Shown here piece after piece: positions 34,086-63,927 of a stretch of 64,000 nucleotides of DNA (its first letter is position 1; every line of letters starts with the position of its first letter). The position numbers and the translations under genes were made by a program. The stretch is from Rhodeus uyekii (Eukaryota > Chordata > Actinopteri > Cypriniformes > Acheilognathidae), in NCBI GenBank assembly GCA_037043235.1, contig JAWRVZ010000277.1, positions 37,501 through 101,500 of the forward strand, given 5' to 3'. Below the pieces are notes generated by a model, which made no database searches, was not told the origin of the DNA, and was given only the letters and a program-made list of their open reading frames with translations.

Positions 34086-34637
34086 ACTTTAATCACAGGA
34101 ATAAATGACACTTTACTATATATTCACATAGAAAACAGCTGTTTTACACTGATATAATATTACTCTGTTTTACTGTATTTATCATCTAATAAATTCAGCT
34201 TTAATCACAGGAATAAATGACACTTTACTATATATTCACATAGAAAACAGCTGTTTTACACTGATATAATATTACTCTGTTTTACTGTATTTATCATCTA
34301 ATAAATTCAGCTTTAATCACAGGAATAAATGACACTTTACTATATATTCACATAGAAAACAGCTGTTTTACACTGATATAATATTACACTGTTTTACTGT
34401 ATTTATCATCTAATAAATTCAGCTTTAATCACAGGAATAAATGACACTTTACTATATATTCACATAGAAAACAGCTGTTTTACACTGATATAATATTACA
34501 CTGTTTTACTGTATTTATCATCTAATAAATTCAGCTTTAATCACAGGAATAAATGACACTTTACTATATATTCACATAGAAAACAGCTGTTTTACACTGA
34601 TATAATATTACTCTGTTTTACTGTATTTATCATCTAC
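34086..34637. repeat. 112-bp tandem repeat, about five units
   Basis: The phrase AATCACAGGAATAAATGACA recurs at 34091, 34203, 34315, 34427 and 34539, exactly 112 bp apart. Units are nearly identical, with a single C/A variant in TATTACTCTG versus TATTACACTG. Each unit contains the 14-bp palindrome AAAACAGCTGTTTT, first at 34132-34145. Confidence 0.95.
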
Positions 34638-37329
34638 ATTATAAAGTCTTAACTCGGTCAGAATAAACTGTGTCAGTGAGTTTGATGATGAGGTCAAAGG
34701 TCAAATCAGACAATAGCGCTTTATATGGAGAGCAGGAACAGATAACAGACGAGAGTATGATCTGTAATCTCCAGCGCAAACAAAGACTTTCAGAGCAACT
34801 TATGCAAGACATGCAACCGAAACATCTGGACGGGACATTGAAAGCAGATCATTATGGGATGCACAGTAATAGTGATGTCTGAAAAAGACCCTAATGAGAC
34901 AAACACACTTGTCTAATTACCCAGCATTTTCTAAAGAAGGTTTTCTAAAGAAATGAGAGTTGGCAACTCTAATTACACACAACGCAAAGCCCAAACCGCA
35001 TATTTGACAAACTGAATCACAAGCGGATTCTGAATGATTGTAAACAAACTTCACACACATTCATTCAGGCTGTTTGTGTTTGTTAGGGATTCTTTGCAGG
35101 ATCGTATCGTTCGTCTGGCAAACAGAGATCCGACTTTACACCGAAATCTCTGGTCTGAATTAACGCTGATTGCTTCTCAGGACCCAATGTCCTAGAAAAC
35201 ACGAGCCGGCCCGACTGAGACGAGAATGAGCAAAACCAGACCAGAAACTCACATCAGGACAGGCCGTTTCACCGCGGTTTCCTCCGTCTGCCGCTGCTCT
35301 CGATAAACTCGCGCTCACATCAGCTGTGCTTCCTGCTGGAGAGAAACCGCTCATCACTCGCGTGATGGACAGAACAAACATCCGCTAAACGCACAACACA
35401 CACTCGCTTCATCCACGTTCTGCTCTTATTTTAACGGATTCATCATTGCATGTTTTTTCAAGGGGAAAAATCATAATAAAACGATTTTATTTTCAGATGA
35501 CATCATCAATTCCTCTATTTCAGCTACTTTTGCATGGAGATGCTTTTCATCATCATCATCATCATCTTAAATTATAATTTAAAAACTGCAGAAAGAAAAC
35601 ATCCAAAATACACTTTAAGTGTTGCTTCTATTGCACTTTATCTATTTGCATCTGTATATTTCAATTACGATACACATCTTTAAAGAGTTTTTCCTCCATT
35701 TCAGCTGAACTTACAAACAGCAAAACTTACAGTATTATTCCTGACTATATTCTGCAGGATTTTACTGAGCGGTTTCTTCACATTTCATTCAATTGGTTTT
35801 ATGCAAAATTTTAACTGTGAAAATATTAGTTTTCTCTCTATTGACAGTATTTTCAGATTCATTCAGTGATAAATAAAGAAATCCAAATTCCTCTTAGCAA
35901 AAGCTTTTAACTCTTTAAATTTGTCAACAAAATTATCCTCTTTATCCAATATGCAAATTTCTGTTCTGGAAATGTATGCAAATGAGAAAACTTGCAGTAC
36001 AAAAAATGTAAAATGTAATTCTTGAAGAAATAAATCAACTAGGGAATCATGATGATGTATATTAGTTAAGATGTATCGGTGCAATGTGCAAAAAAATGTA
36101 TTATGTATATTTAAGACAAAATAGAAAAAAGTCAACTAAAATCTATTAAAATAAAACGGATTAAATCAATTTTGATTAAAATAATAAATATAGACATACA
36201 CTACATATTTCTAAAAGAAACACATTTTCATTTAAACAAATTATTTAAGAATTGTGCATTTAAGATCTGTTGCTTTTTTGCTTTAAGTTGGAATTTCCTA
36301 CTATTCAATAAATAGTTAATAAAATAATACATCTAACGATACCTTAACGAGTGTAAAAAAACCCGCAATGACATAATGCAACAAACAAATTACAAATAAA
36401 ATTGGATCATTTGTTTCTGCAAATCTAGTGAAAATCTGCACAGTATGTGGATTATATTCAGGGACTATCCCACAATGCAACTGATCGTTCATCTGCTGGA
36501 ATTAAACGAATAAGATGACAAACGATGCTTTACACCGAGACGACGACGCTTTAAAACTTGCACAGTTTTCAAAAAACGTTCATTTTCAGCCTCCAAACGC
36601 TGTTGTCGTGTAAATAAACTGACAAAATGAATAAAAAGTTATCCGTTTATGATTGAAAAGGTGTTGTGTAAATTAAACGCGCACACAAATCATAACGCCG
36701 TTCATAACAGAGATTCACAAACAGATGCAGTTTATTAAAGAGTTGTGCGGCATAAAATACTTCCACATAAATATGCAAATGTTTGCCATAACTGCAAAAG
36801 CAGCATGTTGGAAAAACACGAAATAAAGAAAAGCTGTGTGTCTGAAACACAACAATCCTGTGAACGCCGGTCAGATACACAGAATAACAACGGTGACCAA
36901 CACATAGTTATATATAAAACTGATTGACTGTCACAAAAATCAAGATAAAAACAACTAATGACTAACAGTTTCCTGAGCTTGATATCATGGATTTGACGAG
37001 TCTTCAGATGTTTCTGCGTTTGTCCGTCTCCATGAACACAATGGCGTGCGACGCCTGATATCGCTTATCAGCGCTCAAAACATCCGTCGCCAAAACACTG
37101 CGTCGCCTCGGCAACCGTTTCTTCATCTGCCGTCGTTCTCAAGTCTTATCAACGGAGCTCTGATGATCAGAGATTACACACACACACACACAGAGAGGAT
37201 TTCAGAGCTACACTAGAGTAACTTTGACTCTCGCTGGAATCAGTGTCAGGGTTTTCCTGGCCGTCAGAACGAACGCATGCTGAAATCAGACTGTTGTCGA
37301 TGCGGGTTGGACTGAAGTCACGCTCAGAG
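34638..37329. other. Intergenic; includes presumed znhit6 3'-UTR
   Basis: No gene. A minus-strand AATAAA (TTTATT at 36731-36736) about 600 bp beyond the znhit6 stop is a candidate poly(A) signal. The sequence 35560-36400 is AT-rich. The open frames here lack domains. Confidence 0.45.
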
Positions 37330-56015
<18,686 letters not shown>

Positions 56016-56285
56016 ACTCACTTTTCACTTTTCATATTCACACTTCTGACCAAAACATGTGCCGCACACGCGCCTGCCGTATTCCGTGCTCGCTTTACGA
56101 CAGTTTGTGACAGGAGAGGCGCAACAGAAGCTCCCTCAATTCAGTTCAGTTCAACTGTGCGTAGTTGGCATGACAACTGTTACCATGTGCAGTATTGCCA
56201 AAACATTTCTATTGTATAAAGTGAAATAACAATCATGTACATATACATGTGATAGTGTGTGTGAGTGTGTCTGAGTTGCCGGTTT

Positions 56286-56332
56286 TCTCTCTCTCTCTCT
56301 CACTCTCTCTCTCTCTCTCACTCACTCACTCA

Positions 56333-56397
<65 letters not shown>

Positions 56398-56514
56398 TCT
56401 CTCTCTCACACACTCTCTCTCTCTCACTCACTCACACTCTCTCTCTCTCTCTTTCTCTTTCTCTGTCCTGCATTCTCTCTCTCTCTCTTTCTGTCTCTCT
56501 CTCTCTCACACACA

Positions 56515-56553
<39 letters not shown>

Positions 56554-56845
56554 ACTCACTCACACACACACACACTCACTCTCTCTCTCTCACTCACTCA
56601 CACTCTCTCTCTCTCTCTCTCTCTCGTTCTCTTTCTCTGTCCTGCATTCTCTCTCTCTCTCTTTCTGTCTCTCTCTCTCTCACACACACACTCTCTCTCT
56701 CTCTCTCTCACTCACTCACTCACACACACACTCACTCTCTCTCACTCACTCACACTCTCTCTCTTTCTCTCTCTCTGTCATGCATTCTCTCTCTCTCACA
56801 CACACACATCCACACACACATTCTCTCTCTCTCTCTTTCTGTGCT
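56286..56845. repeat. (TC)n/(CA)n compound simple repeat upstream of znhit6
   Basis: Blocks of CTCTCT, CACACA and CTCACTCA. A higher-order unit including CTTTCTCTGTCCTGCATTCT recurs at about 56453, 56630 and 56763. It lies about 270 bp upstream of the znhit6 start codon. Confidence 0.92.
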
Positions 56846-57571
56846 TACATTTGAAATGGTGTTATATGACTGTGATAAAATATTCCATGCATTCATATTA
56901 ACATATATCATTAGTGTAGGTCATATATTTGAACAGGCCATGAGAAAAAGGGCAATATAATGAATAGAAATAAAACAATAACTCAGGATAACATTGTGAT
57001 TAAATCATACATTTTATTTAATGTCAAAATATTTACATTTTTTGTCTTTTGTTTCTGTAGGCACATTTAGTGACAGTTTTGATACTGTAATCATAAGTTA
57101 ACAGGTGTTACACTTCCTGTGTGTGATCACGTGATCTGGATCTGGCCAATCGCAGCTGCCAGAACATAAACTCCCTATTTGTGTTATATACAAATACAAA
57201 TTTGACATAAATAAGATTTTTCGAACTAAATGGCAAGTGACCAGATAGATCTCTGAGAGATATCATAATTTATTGGAGTACAGTATTTTTGGAGAAATAA
57301 AAAGATAACATAAATAAACAAACATATAATGTCCAAATATACAAAAGGAAAAATAAAAAAATGACTAACTCATCGCAAACTCTGAAATGCTGCAGCACCA
57401 CGGAGACGTCGCCGACCCTGACACGTGTCCTAACCTGAAGAGACCATAAAATGCGATAAAAGAGGACTTTTCCATGATTATATGAGTTTGCCGTGACAAC
57501 AATACACAACTATTCTATTTTAGAAACGGGTTTCAATTTTCTACAGGTTATTACTTGAGAGTGCAATGTTT
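56846..57571. other. Intergenic, nothing recognised
   Basis: AT-rich unique-looking sequence with no gene. Confidence 0.4.
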
Positions 57572-58148
57572 GCAGAGAGACTCCGCCCACACACTCTCTT
57601 CTGATTGGCTGTGATTTGGTTGCGCTTGCAGAGAGACTCCGCCCACACACTCTTCTGATTGGCTGTGATTTGGTTTGCTTGCAGAGAGACTCCGCCCACA
57701 CACTCTCTCCTGATTGGTTGTGATTTGGTTGCGCTTGCAGAGAGACTCCGCCCACACACTCTTCTGATTGGTTGTGATTTGGTTGCGCTTGCAGAGAGAC
57801 TCCGCCCACACACTCTCTTCTGATTGGCTGTGATTTGGTTGCGCTTGCAGAGAGACTCCGCCCACACACTCTTCTGATTGGCTGTGATTTGGTTGCGCTT
57901 GCAGAGAGACTCCGCCCACACACTCTTCTGATTGCTTGCAGAGAGACTCCACCCACACGCTCTCTTCTGATTGGTTGTGATTTGGTTGCGCTTGCAGAGA
58001 GACTCCGCCCACACACTCTCTTCTGATTGGCTGTGATTTGGTTGCGCTTGCAGAGAGACTCCGCCCACACACTCTTCTGATTGGCTGTGATTTGGTTGCG
58101 CTTGCAGAGAGACTCCGCCCACACACTCTTCTGATTGGCTGTGATTTA
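57572..58148. repeat. 54-56 bp minisatellite with GC-box and CCAAT box in each unit
   Basis: Eleven units of GCAGAGAGACTCCGCCCACA then CACTCTTCTGATTGGCTGTG and ATTTGGTTGCGCTT. Units alternate between one and two CT repeats. One unit (about 57905-57942) is shortened to 38 bp and the next has CCACCC in place of CCGCCC. The three overlapping minus frames of about 190-204 codons are repeat artefacts. Confidence 0.94.
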
Positions 58149-58585
58149 TTTTGCCATGTCTTTTATTCGCACCACTGAAATGTTATCGCATCCGGTTAAA
58201 TCATTAGAGATGTCAGGAATATAAGATACTGTTTTTGTAAAGCCTATAAATTCACATATGTTGAACACATTTAAAATGGCTTTAAATAACCATTCGCTGA
58301 CAAACATTGAATTGTTTTCATCCGGCTGATTCTTGTCTCTTTAAGGGTCGTGAATGACATTCTCCTTAACGTATAAAGTATATAAAGCCGATGTATAACA
58401 TAATTTATCAACACACTGTTCATATAAATTAGGGTTGTTCTGATCGAAGTGACTAAACGCAAAAGTACAACAGAAGAAGTCAGCACCAACAAACACCTCA
58501 CAGCCTGAAACACACACACACACACACCAATGACTGATCGACGCACATCGATGTTTCCTTCCAATGTCTGTGGGTTTGTTCTATC
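58149..58585. other. Intergenic, nothing recognised
   Basis: A short (CA)n run near 58510; otherwise unremarkable. Confidence 0.4.
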
Positions 58586-59330
58586 TAAAGTTGCAAAAAA
58601 GTAGCTATATTTCCTCCACCTATTTTTATATGCATTTTGGGATATTATATTGAAAAAAGCTGGATGGAAATGCTAAGACATGCATAAATTTTTTTTTAAT
58701 ATATATTATATATATATATATCTATATATATATATATATATACATATAAATGTTTGAACTAAATTTTTATCCAATAATGCACATAAACTAAGATGGAAAC
58801 AATTTTTTTCACGTTTTTCTCAGTGGAGGCTGTGATTGTATGACTGGAGTAACCGGTGGACCAATGGCATCGCAGCGTCTCAAATGTTGGTTTGTCTCTG
58901 AAACGAGCCTGTGATCAGAGAACACGACAGCGTTTATTGAGTTTCTGACGCTCTGAGACTCGTTTATGATGGAGGGAAAAGAGCCGATCGCACAAACACA
59001 GTTTATTATGAATATATTGAGCCAGTTTTCCAGGAAGTGACAGTTTTGCTCTCTTGAACACATGGGATGGGAAAGCTTTTGCATGCAAGTTTGGATGGAA
59101 ACACAACCATTGAAATATGACATGAAACATTTGTAAATAAAGCAGCGTTTCCATCCCATGCAACATCGTGACTTCCTGGGAAACTGCTGCATAATATCAG
59201 CAATAACATATTAAAATCATGTTTTTAATGCACATTTTAGAATTTTAAGGGCACGTCCATCCAGCTTTCATGCAAAATCCCATATTTTGCATGAGAATAT
59301 GTAGATGGAAATGTTCTTCAAACTGCTAGT
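58586..59330. mobile_element. Foldback/MITE-like element with long imperfect inverted repeats
   Basis: The left arm (58586-58668, with TATGCATTTTGGGAT and AAGCTGGATGGAAATG) is inverted at the right (59237-59330, with CCATCCAGCTTTCATGCAAA then ATCCCATATTTTGCAT). A second nested inverted pair lies inside: 59025-59085 (TTTTCCAGGAAGTGACAG, CATGGGATGG) and 59143-59190 (CCATCCCATGCAAC, GTGACTTCCTGGGAAACTG). No coding capacity. It overlaps the likely col24a1 3'-UTR region. Confidence 0.65.
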
Positions 59331-59645
59331 TTAACAGTTAGTCATCACATGTTTTGGCCTGATTTAATCCCAGACTCGTTCTGTTCATGCAAGCGTCCCC
59401 TGAAAACAGACACCGATGCACAAAACCCAGTTCGGTTTGTGTGGTTGTGTGTTGTGTGGTGTGTTTGGGGCCGGATGCAGCTGTACGGGAGGAGGTAGAG
59501 CGCATGCTTTCTTAACAAGGACAACCTTGTCTGACACAACGATTGGTTTGTTTGCCTGCAAACGGCACGAGACTCGGTCGTCTCTGGATGGACGATCGCT
59601 CTTCGTCGCAGTCGCTCGGTTCGGAGAGAAAGTCCTCCAGTGATT

Positions 59646-59792
59646 TCACAGGAAGCAGACGGGACCCACTTCCAGGCGGCGCTGGTCTCCGGGACGCGCG
59701 GGACGGAGCCCCTGAACCTCCACCACGGGCAGCTGCTGCGGGTCCTGCGTGTGGAACAGGAAGCGAGACTCATGCCAGCTGCCGTCACGCAT
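59646..59792 (-). CDS. col24a1: col24a1 last exon
   Basis: Acceptor CTCCACAG, then MRDGSWHESRFLFHTQDPQQ, 48 residues, TGA at 59648-59646. Confidence 0.93.
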   Translation of the reverse strand: MRDGSWHESRFLFHTQDPQQLPVVEVQGLRPARPGDQRRLEVGPVCFL

Positions 59793-62441
59793 CTGTGGAG
59801 AGAAACACGCAAACGCTGAGACGCTCAAACCATCATCACCATCATCAGTCAAAAAACCTTGAAAAAAAGCAAAAAATCTTGCTTTTTCCTTCTAAGATAA
59901 ATGAACGAGACTAGACGTAAAAGATTATTTCGCTTGTTTTGAGAAATTTTTTCTTAGTAAAAACGGCAATTCTAGTGACTCTTTAAATGAAGGATGTTTT
60001 TAAAGTGATGGCTTATTTGTATATATATATACACAGTAATACCTCGGTTTACGAGCGACTTGGTATACGAGCAAATCAGTGTATGAGCATGGATGGTTGA
60101 ATTGGTGTACGAGCATTTTATCAGTGTATGAGAAAAATTTTTCCCTCACCCATGCGCAGTTTTGTGTGGAAAAAGTGCTAACGCTCAGCATCCTTGTGCG
60201 CATTTTTACATGAAATATCCTCATGACAGCCTCTCATAACACAGTCAGGAGGTTCCAACCCCTTTATCACCCCTTAACTCATTAATTGGCTGCATCATTC
60301 ACCACAGTGATACTTTTATAAGTGATTTACAGAAGTTTTTACCTCATAGTGAAATATACACGTAAAGTACCTCTAAGCAGTAACTGTCACGGTTCATGAA
60401 TTCAGTGTCTCCTAGTTCTGCCTGAGTGTGTATGTGTGTGTGGTCACACACACATACACACTGATTCTCATATCATCTGCCTATCTCCCCGCTTTCGCGG
60501 CTCCCGCGAATTCGTTCTGTCAGGGCTCCCGCGAAGGAGGATACAATTTTTGGTTACAATTTTAACTGCAATTAATATGGTAAAACTCAAAAAAAATTTA
60601 AAATGGGCATTTGTGGTCATGTGGAACGAATTAATTGATTTTTAGTGCATTCTTATGGATAAATTTGTTTTGGTGTACGAGTATTTTGGTTTACGAGCTC
60701 GCTCTTGGAACGAATTAAACTCGTAAACCGAGGTATTACTGTATATATGGCTATACATTCAAGGAACATATGCACACACACACACAAACACTCTCACTCA
60801 CTCACACACACTCTCATTCACACAAACACACACACACACACGCACACACACTAATAATATTGATTTACTCTATGGATGGGTTTTCCTGTCTTTTTCTGGA
60901 TGTTCTACTAATCATATTTTTTCTGAGAAAATGTTGAATTTGACCCCGTGACCTTTGCGTTTCCATCCCACACATCTGATTCACTTCACCTCACAGTTGT
61001 CCAGAAGCACCCGAGGCCTCAGCGGCGAGTCTTCCTCGAACACCTGGCCGTTCCAGCCCCGGAAGCGCAGGGCGCGCGGCGTCCCGTCGGCAGGCGTCTC
61101 CGGCCGGTGCCGGCAGTGCAGAGTCACGGTCTGAGTCACGCCGGCGCTCAGCAAGTGCAGGAACTTCATCTGGACCTTCCCCACATCAAACTCGGCCTGT
61201 GGAGAGCCAAGCATCCGTCACTCACACACTCCTCCTGTTTACAGCTCATCAACTGCTGTTTACAGCTCCAGCTGAGAAATGATCCGGCTTACAGGAAATC
61301 AGCGTTAAATTAAAATCAGACAGAGGAAAAGCCATGAGCTTCATCAGTGTTTAGATGATGAGGAAACTCAGCTTGATGTTGTGCGTCACTGAATGAGGAG
61401 AGAAAAGCCACTTCTGCACAGTCACGCTCAGATTCAGCTGTACAGTAAAACCAGTGTAACCAGAGCGAGACGGAAATGATGTCATTAAATGATCGGAAAT
61501 AAAGTGCGAGTTCAAAATAAACGTGTTTAAACCATCTGGTGCTGTTCTGTGCTTTTTACCACAAAATGTTAAGTTTTGTTTGCTTTTAGAATATTTTACT
61601 TTGTCAGAATGTAAAGGTTTTTGCACTTGAACACACACACACGCACTCGCACACACACACACACACACACAGTCTCGCACACACATATAACCCCGCACAA
61701 CCCACGTATAACCCCGCAGGGGGGTGCGGGTTATATAAGGGTGCGGGCTATATCACAAATATTTTACATGTAATAATATTTCAATATATTTGTTACGTCC
61801 CTAAGGATGTGAGTTTTTTTTTCTTCTGTATTTTCTTTCTGTTTTTCGTTCTTGTGAGGGTTGTTGTCTCTGGCGCTTGCAATATCACTCTGACAGCTGC
61901 GCTGATAGGCTGTCTGACCTGTCAATCATGCAGGAAGCTGTGATTGGCTGTGCTGCATGAGGGCGGGCTCTTCTCATCTCATCCGATGATCAACACCTGT
62001 AGAATCGCTTCTTAAAAGGACGAGCGCAGCGGGAGACACTGCTCTTTCTTTTTCTTCTGATTCTGACTTGTGTTTGTGTTTTTATTGTGTGAATTTCGCG
62101 CACAAGCGCTGTGTGCCGAGCTGAACAGTTATGATAATTGAAGTCATGTGAGCAACATTCGAAATGTGAACTTACACAAAAAAGTTCATCAATCTATGGG
62201 TGCGGGTTATGCCAACGATCTTTTACACAAAACCCGCGGGCTATATGAGTGTGTGGATTATCTGCTTCTGTGGGTTACATGTGGGAAAATACGGTAATTC
62301 AGTATGATTTGATATGTGTGTGTTTATGGACCTTCTCAGCAGCGATGGGATTCAGACACGTCTGTCCGCCGGCACTGAAGTTACAGAACACCTGGATCGC
62401 GTCAGACGTGCAGCCCAGATTCGGATCGATCCAGAACAATC
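59646..62441 (-). CDS. col24a1: Collagen type XXIV alpha 1, last three coding exons (partial)
   Basis: Encodes the end of the fibrillar-collagen C-propeptide (COLFI/NC1), which drives chain recognition and trimerisation in the ER before secretion. Exons: 62441-62332, 61196-60990 and 59792-59646, phases consistent, about 154 residues. Landmarks are FWIDPNLGCTSDAIQVFCNF, GGQTCLNPIAAEK, AEFDVGKVQMKFLHLLSAGV, TQTVTLHC, ALRFRGWNGQVFEE, DGSWHESRFLFHTQDPQQLP and the terminal RRLEVGPVCFL before TGA. The short ending CFL and the WNGQVFE block fit type XXIV rather than types I-III, V or XI. COL27A1 is the nearest alternative, but the znhit6 neighbour points to COL24A1. The triple-helix exons lie beyond the right edge. 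Confidence 0.93.
60034..60741. mobile_element. Tc1/mariner (Tigger/pogo-like) MITE, CAGTAATACCTCGGTTTACG ends
   Basis: Left end CAGTAATACCTCGGTTTACG; right end CGTAAACCGAGGTATTACTG followed by TA (the left TA appears mutated to CA). Subterminal copies of the motif TTGGTATACGAGC, GGTGTACGAGC and GTGTATGAG occur near the left end and GGTGTACGAG, GGTTTACGAGC near the right. The interior has no transposase. Lies in the last col24a1 intron. Confidence 0.85.
60990..61196 (-). CDS. col24a1: col24a1 penultimate exon
   Basis: 69 codons, phase 0 at both ends. Acceptor TCCACAG, donor GAG|GTGAAG. Contains FLHLLSAGVTQTVTLHC and VLLDNCE. Confidence 0.94.
61685..62296. mobile_element. DNA transposon remnant with TACCGTATTTTCCC end
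   Basis: The right end on the complementary strand is TACCGTATTTTCCCACATGT, a terminus seen in a common vertebrate DNA-transposon family. Repeated GTGCGGGTTATA / GCGGGCTATAT phrases occur at both ends (61725-61755 and 62198-62250), with CCCCGC phrases near 61690. The left terminus is not clear. It ends 36 bp from a col24a1 exon. Confidence 0.6.
62332..62441 (-). CDS. col24a1: col24a1 antepenultimate exon
   Basis: The acceptor TTGATCAG is preceded by (TG)15 in place of a normal pyrimidine tract. Donor AAG|GTCCAT. Encodes LFWIDPNLGCTSDAIQVFCN then FSAGGQTCLNPIAAEK. Confidence 0.93.
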
Positions 62442-62447
62442 CTGATC

Positions 62448-62448
<1 letters not shown>

Positions 62449-62478
<30 letters not shown>
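62449..62478. repeat. (AC)15 microsatellite at a col24a1 3' splice site
   Basis: Reads (TG)15 on the transcribed strand and ends eight bases before the exon start at 62441. Confidence 0.9.
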
Positions 62479-62479
<1 letters not shown>

Positions 62480-62577
62480 AACAGATGACCCACGTTTCTG
62501 AACGAGCCACTTCTGCTCATGAAAGCTGAATTTATTAGATGATAAATACAGTAAAACAGTGTTTTCTATGTGAAGTA

Positions 62578-63927
62578 CAGTAATACCTTGAGATACGAGC
62601 ATAATCAGTTCCAGGACGAGCTCGTATCTCAAATCATTTTTACCCATAAAAATAACAGAACTTTTTTTTATCCGTTCCTGCCCTTTAAAAAAACTCCCTT
62701 ATTAGTGCTAATAACAATAGAAAAACATGTATTTAATTGCTATAGAGACACACACACAAAATTATAGTATATAAAGATTCATGTGATATTATTTAATTTA
62801 ATTTGTTATTTAATTTAGTTCTTGCTTTCAAGACAGACGATACAGTAGCAGCTAATGGTAAATTCCGTAGATTATAACGCAAACACAATACGGAAGTGTA
62901 GTGTTTCTTCCCGTGTTGTGTATTGGATCAGAAGCTCATATGTATTATTATTGAACACTCATAACTCGTGCTGCTCCCAGCTTAATACTGGTGAATCAGT
63001 CGTTGCCCCCGGTAACCCCCGCTGTAAACTGTGCTGAACACCTCTAGCGTCTGGAAGCTGCTCGTATCTCAAATATTTACTCTCATCTCAAATATTTACT
63101 CTCATCTCAAATATTTACTCGCATCTCAAATATTTACTCTCATCTCAAATATTTACTCTCATCTCAAATATTTACTCTCATCTCAAATATTTACTCGCAT
63201 CTCAAATATTTACTCGCATCTCAAATATTTACTCTCATCTCAAATATTTACTCGCATCTCAAATATTTACTCTCATCTCAAATATTTACTCGCATCTCAA
63301 ATATTTACTCGCATCTCAAATATTTACTCGCATCTCAAATATTTACTCGCATCTCAAATATTTACTCGCATCTCAAATATTTACTCGCATCTCAAATATT
63401 TACTCGCATCTCAAATATTTACTCGCATCTCAAATATTTACTCGCATCTCAAATATTTACTCGCATCTCAAATATTTACTCGCATCTCAAATATTTACTC
63501 TCATCTCAAATATTTACTCGCATCTCAAATATTTACTCGCATCTCAAATATTTACTCGTATCTCAAATATTTACTCGCATCTCAAATATTTACTCTCATC
63601 TCAAATATTTACTCGCATCTCAAATATTTACTCTCATCTCAAATATTTACTCTCATCTCAAATATTTACTCTCATCTCAAATATTTACTCGCATCTCAAA
63701 TATTTACTCGCATCTTAAATATTTACTCTCATCTCAAATATTTACTCTCATCTCAAATATTTACTCGCATCTCAAATATTTACTCTCATCTCAAATATTT
63801 ATTCGCATCTCAAATATTTACTCGCATCTCAAATATTTACACATATCTCAAAGCAAAAATGCTATAAGACTTGCTCGTATCTCGGAATACTCGTATGTCG
63901 GGACGCTCGTATCTCAAGGTATTACTG
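62578..63927. mobile_element. TTGAGATACGAG-family MITE, copy D, with about 41 internal 19-bp units
   Basis: Complete: TA, CAGTAATACCTTGAGATACG at the left; CGTATCTCAAGGTATTACTG and TA at the right. The outer 23 bp are perfectly inverted. The interior matches copies A-C up to about 63055, then CTCGCATCTCAAATATTTA units with G/T variants (CTCG versus CTCTC) run to about 63850. Lies in a col24a1 intron. Confidence 0.94.

Noticed and set aside
57510..58126. Three overlapping minus-strand frames of about 190-204 codons
   Set aside because: All are the 54-56 bp minisatellite read in three frames.
63031..63867. 278-codon frame here, and a 292-codon frame at 38110-38988, that look like repeat proteins (SQIFTRISNIYSHLKY)
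   Set aside because: Translations of the 19-bp MITE array; 19 bp times three gives the 19-residue period.
62578..63927. CRISPR-like array of regular short repeats (also considered for 34086-34637)
   Set aside because: There are no unique spacers between repeats, the units are directly adjacent, and the context is a vertebrate genome.
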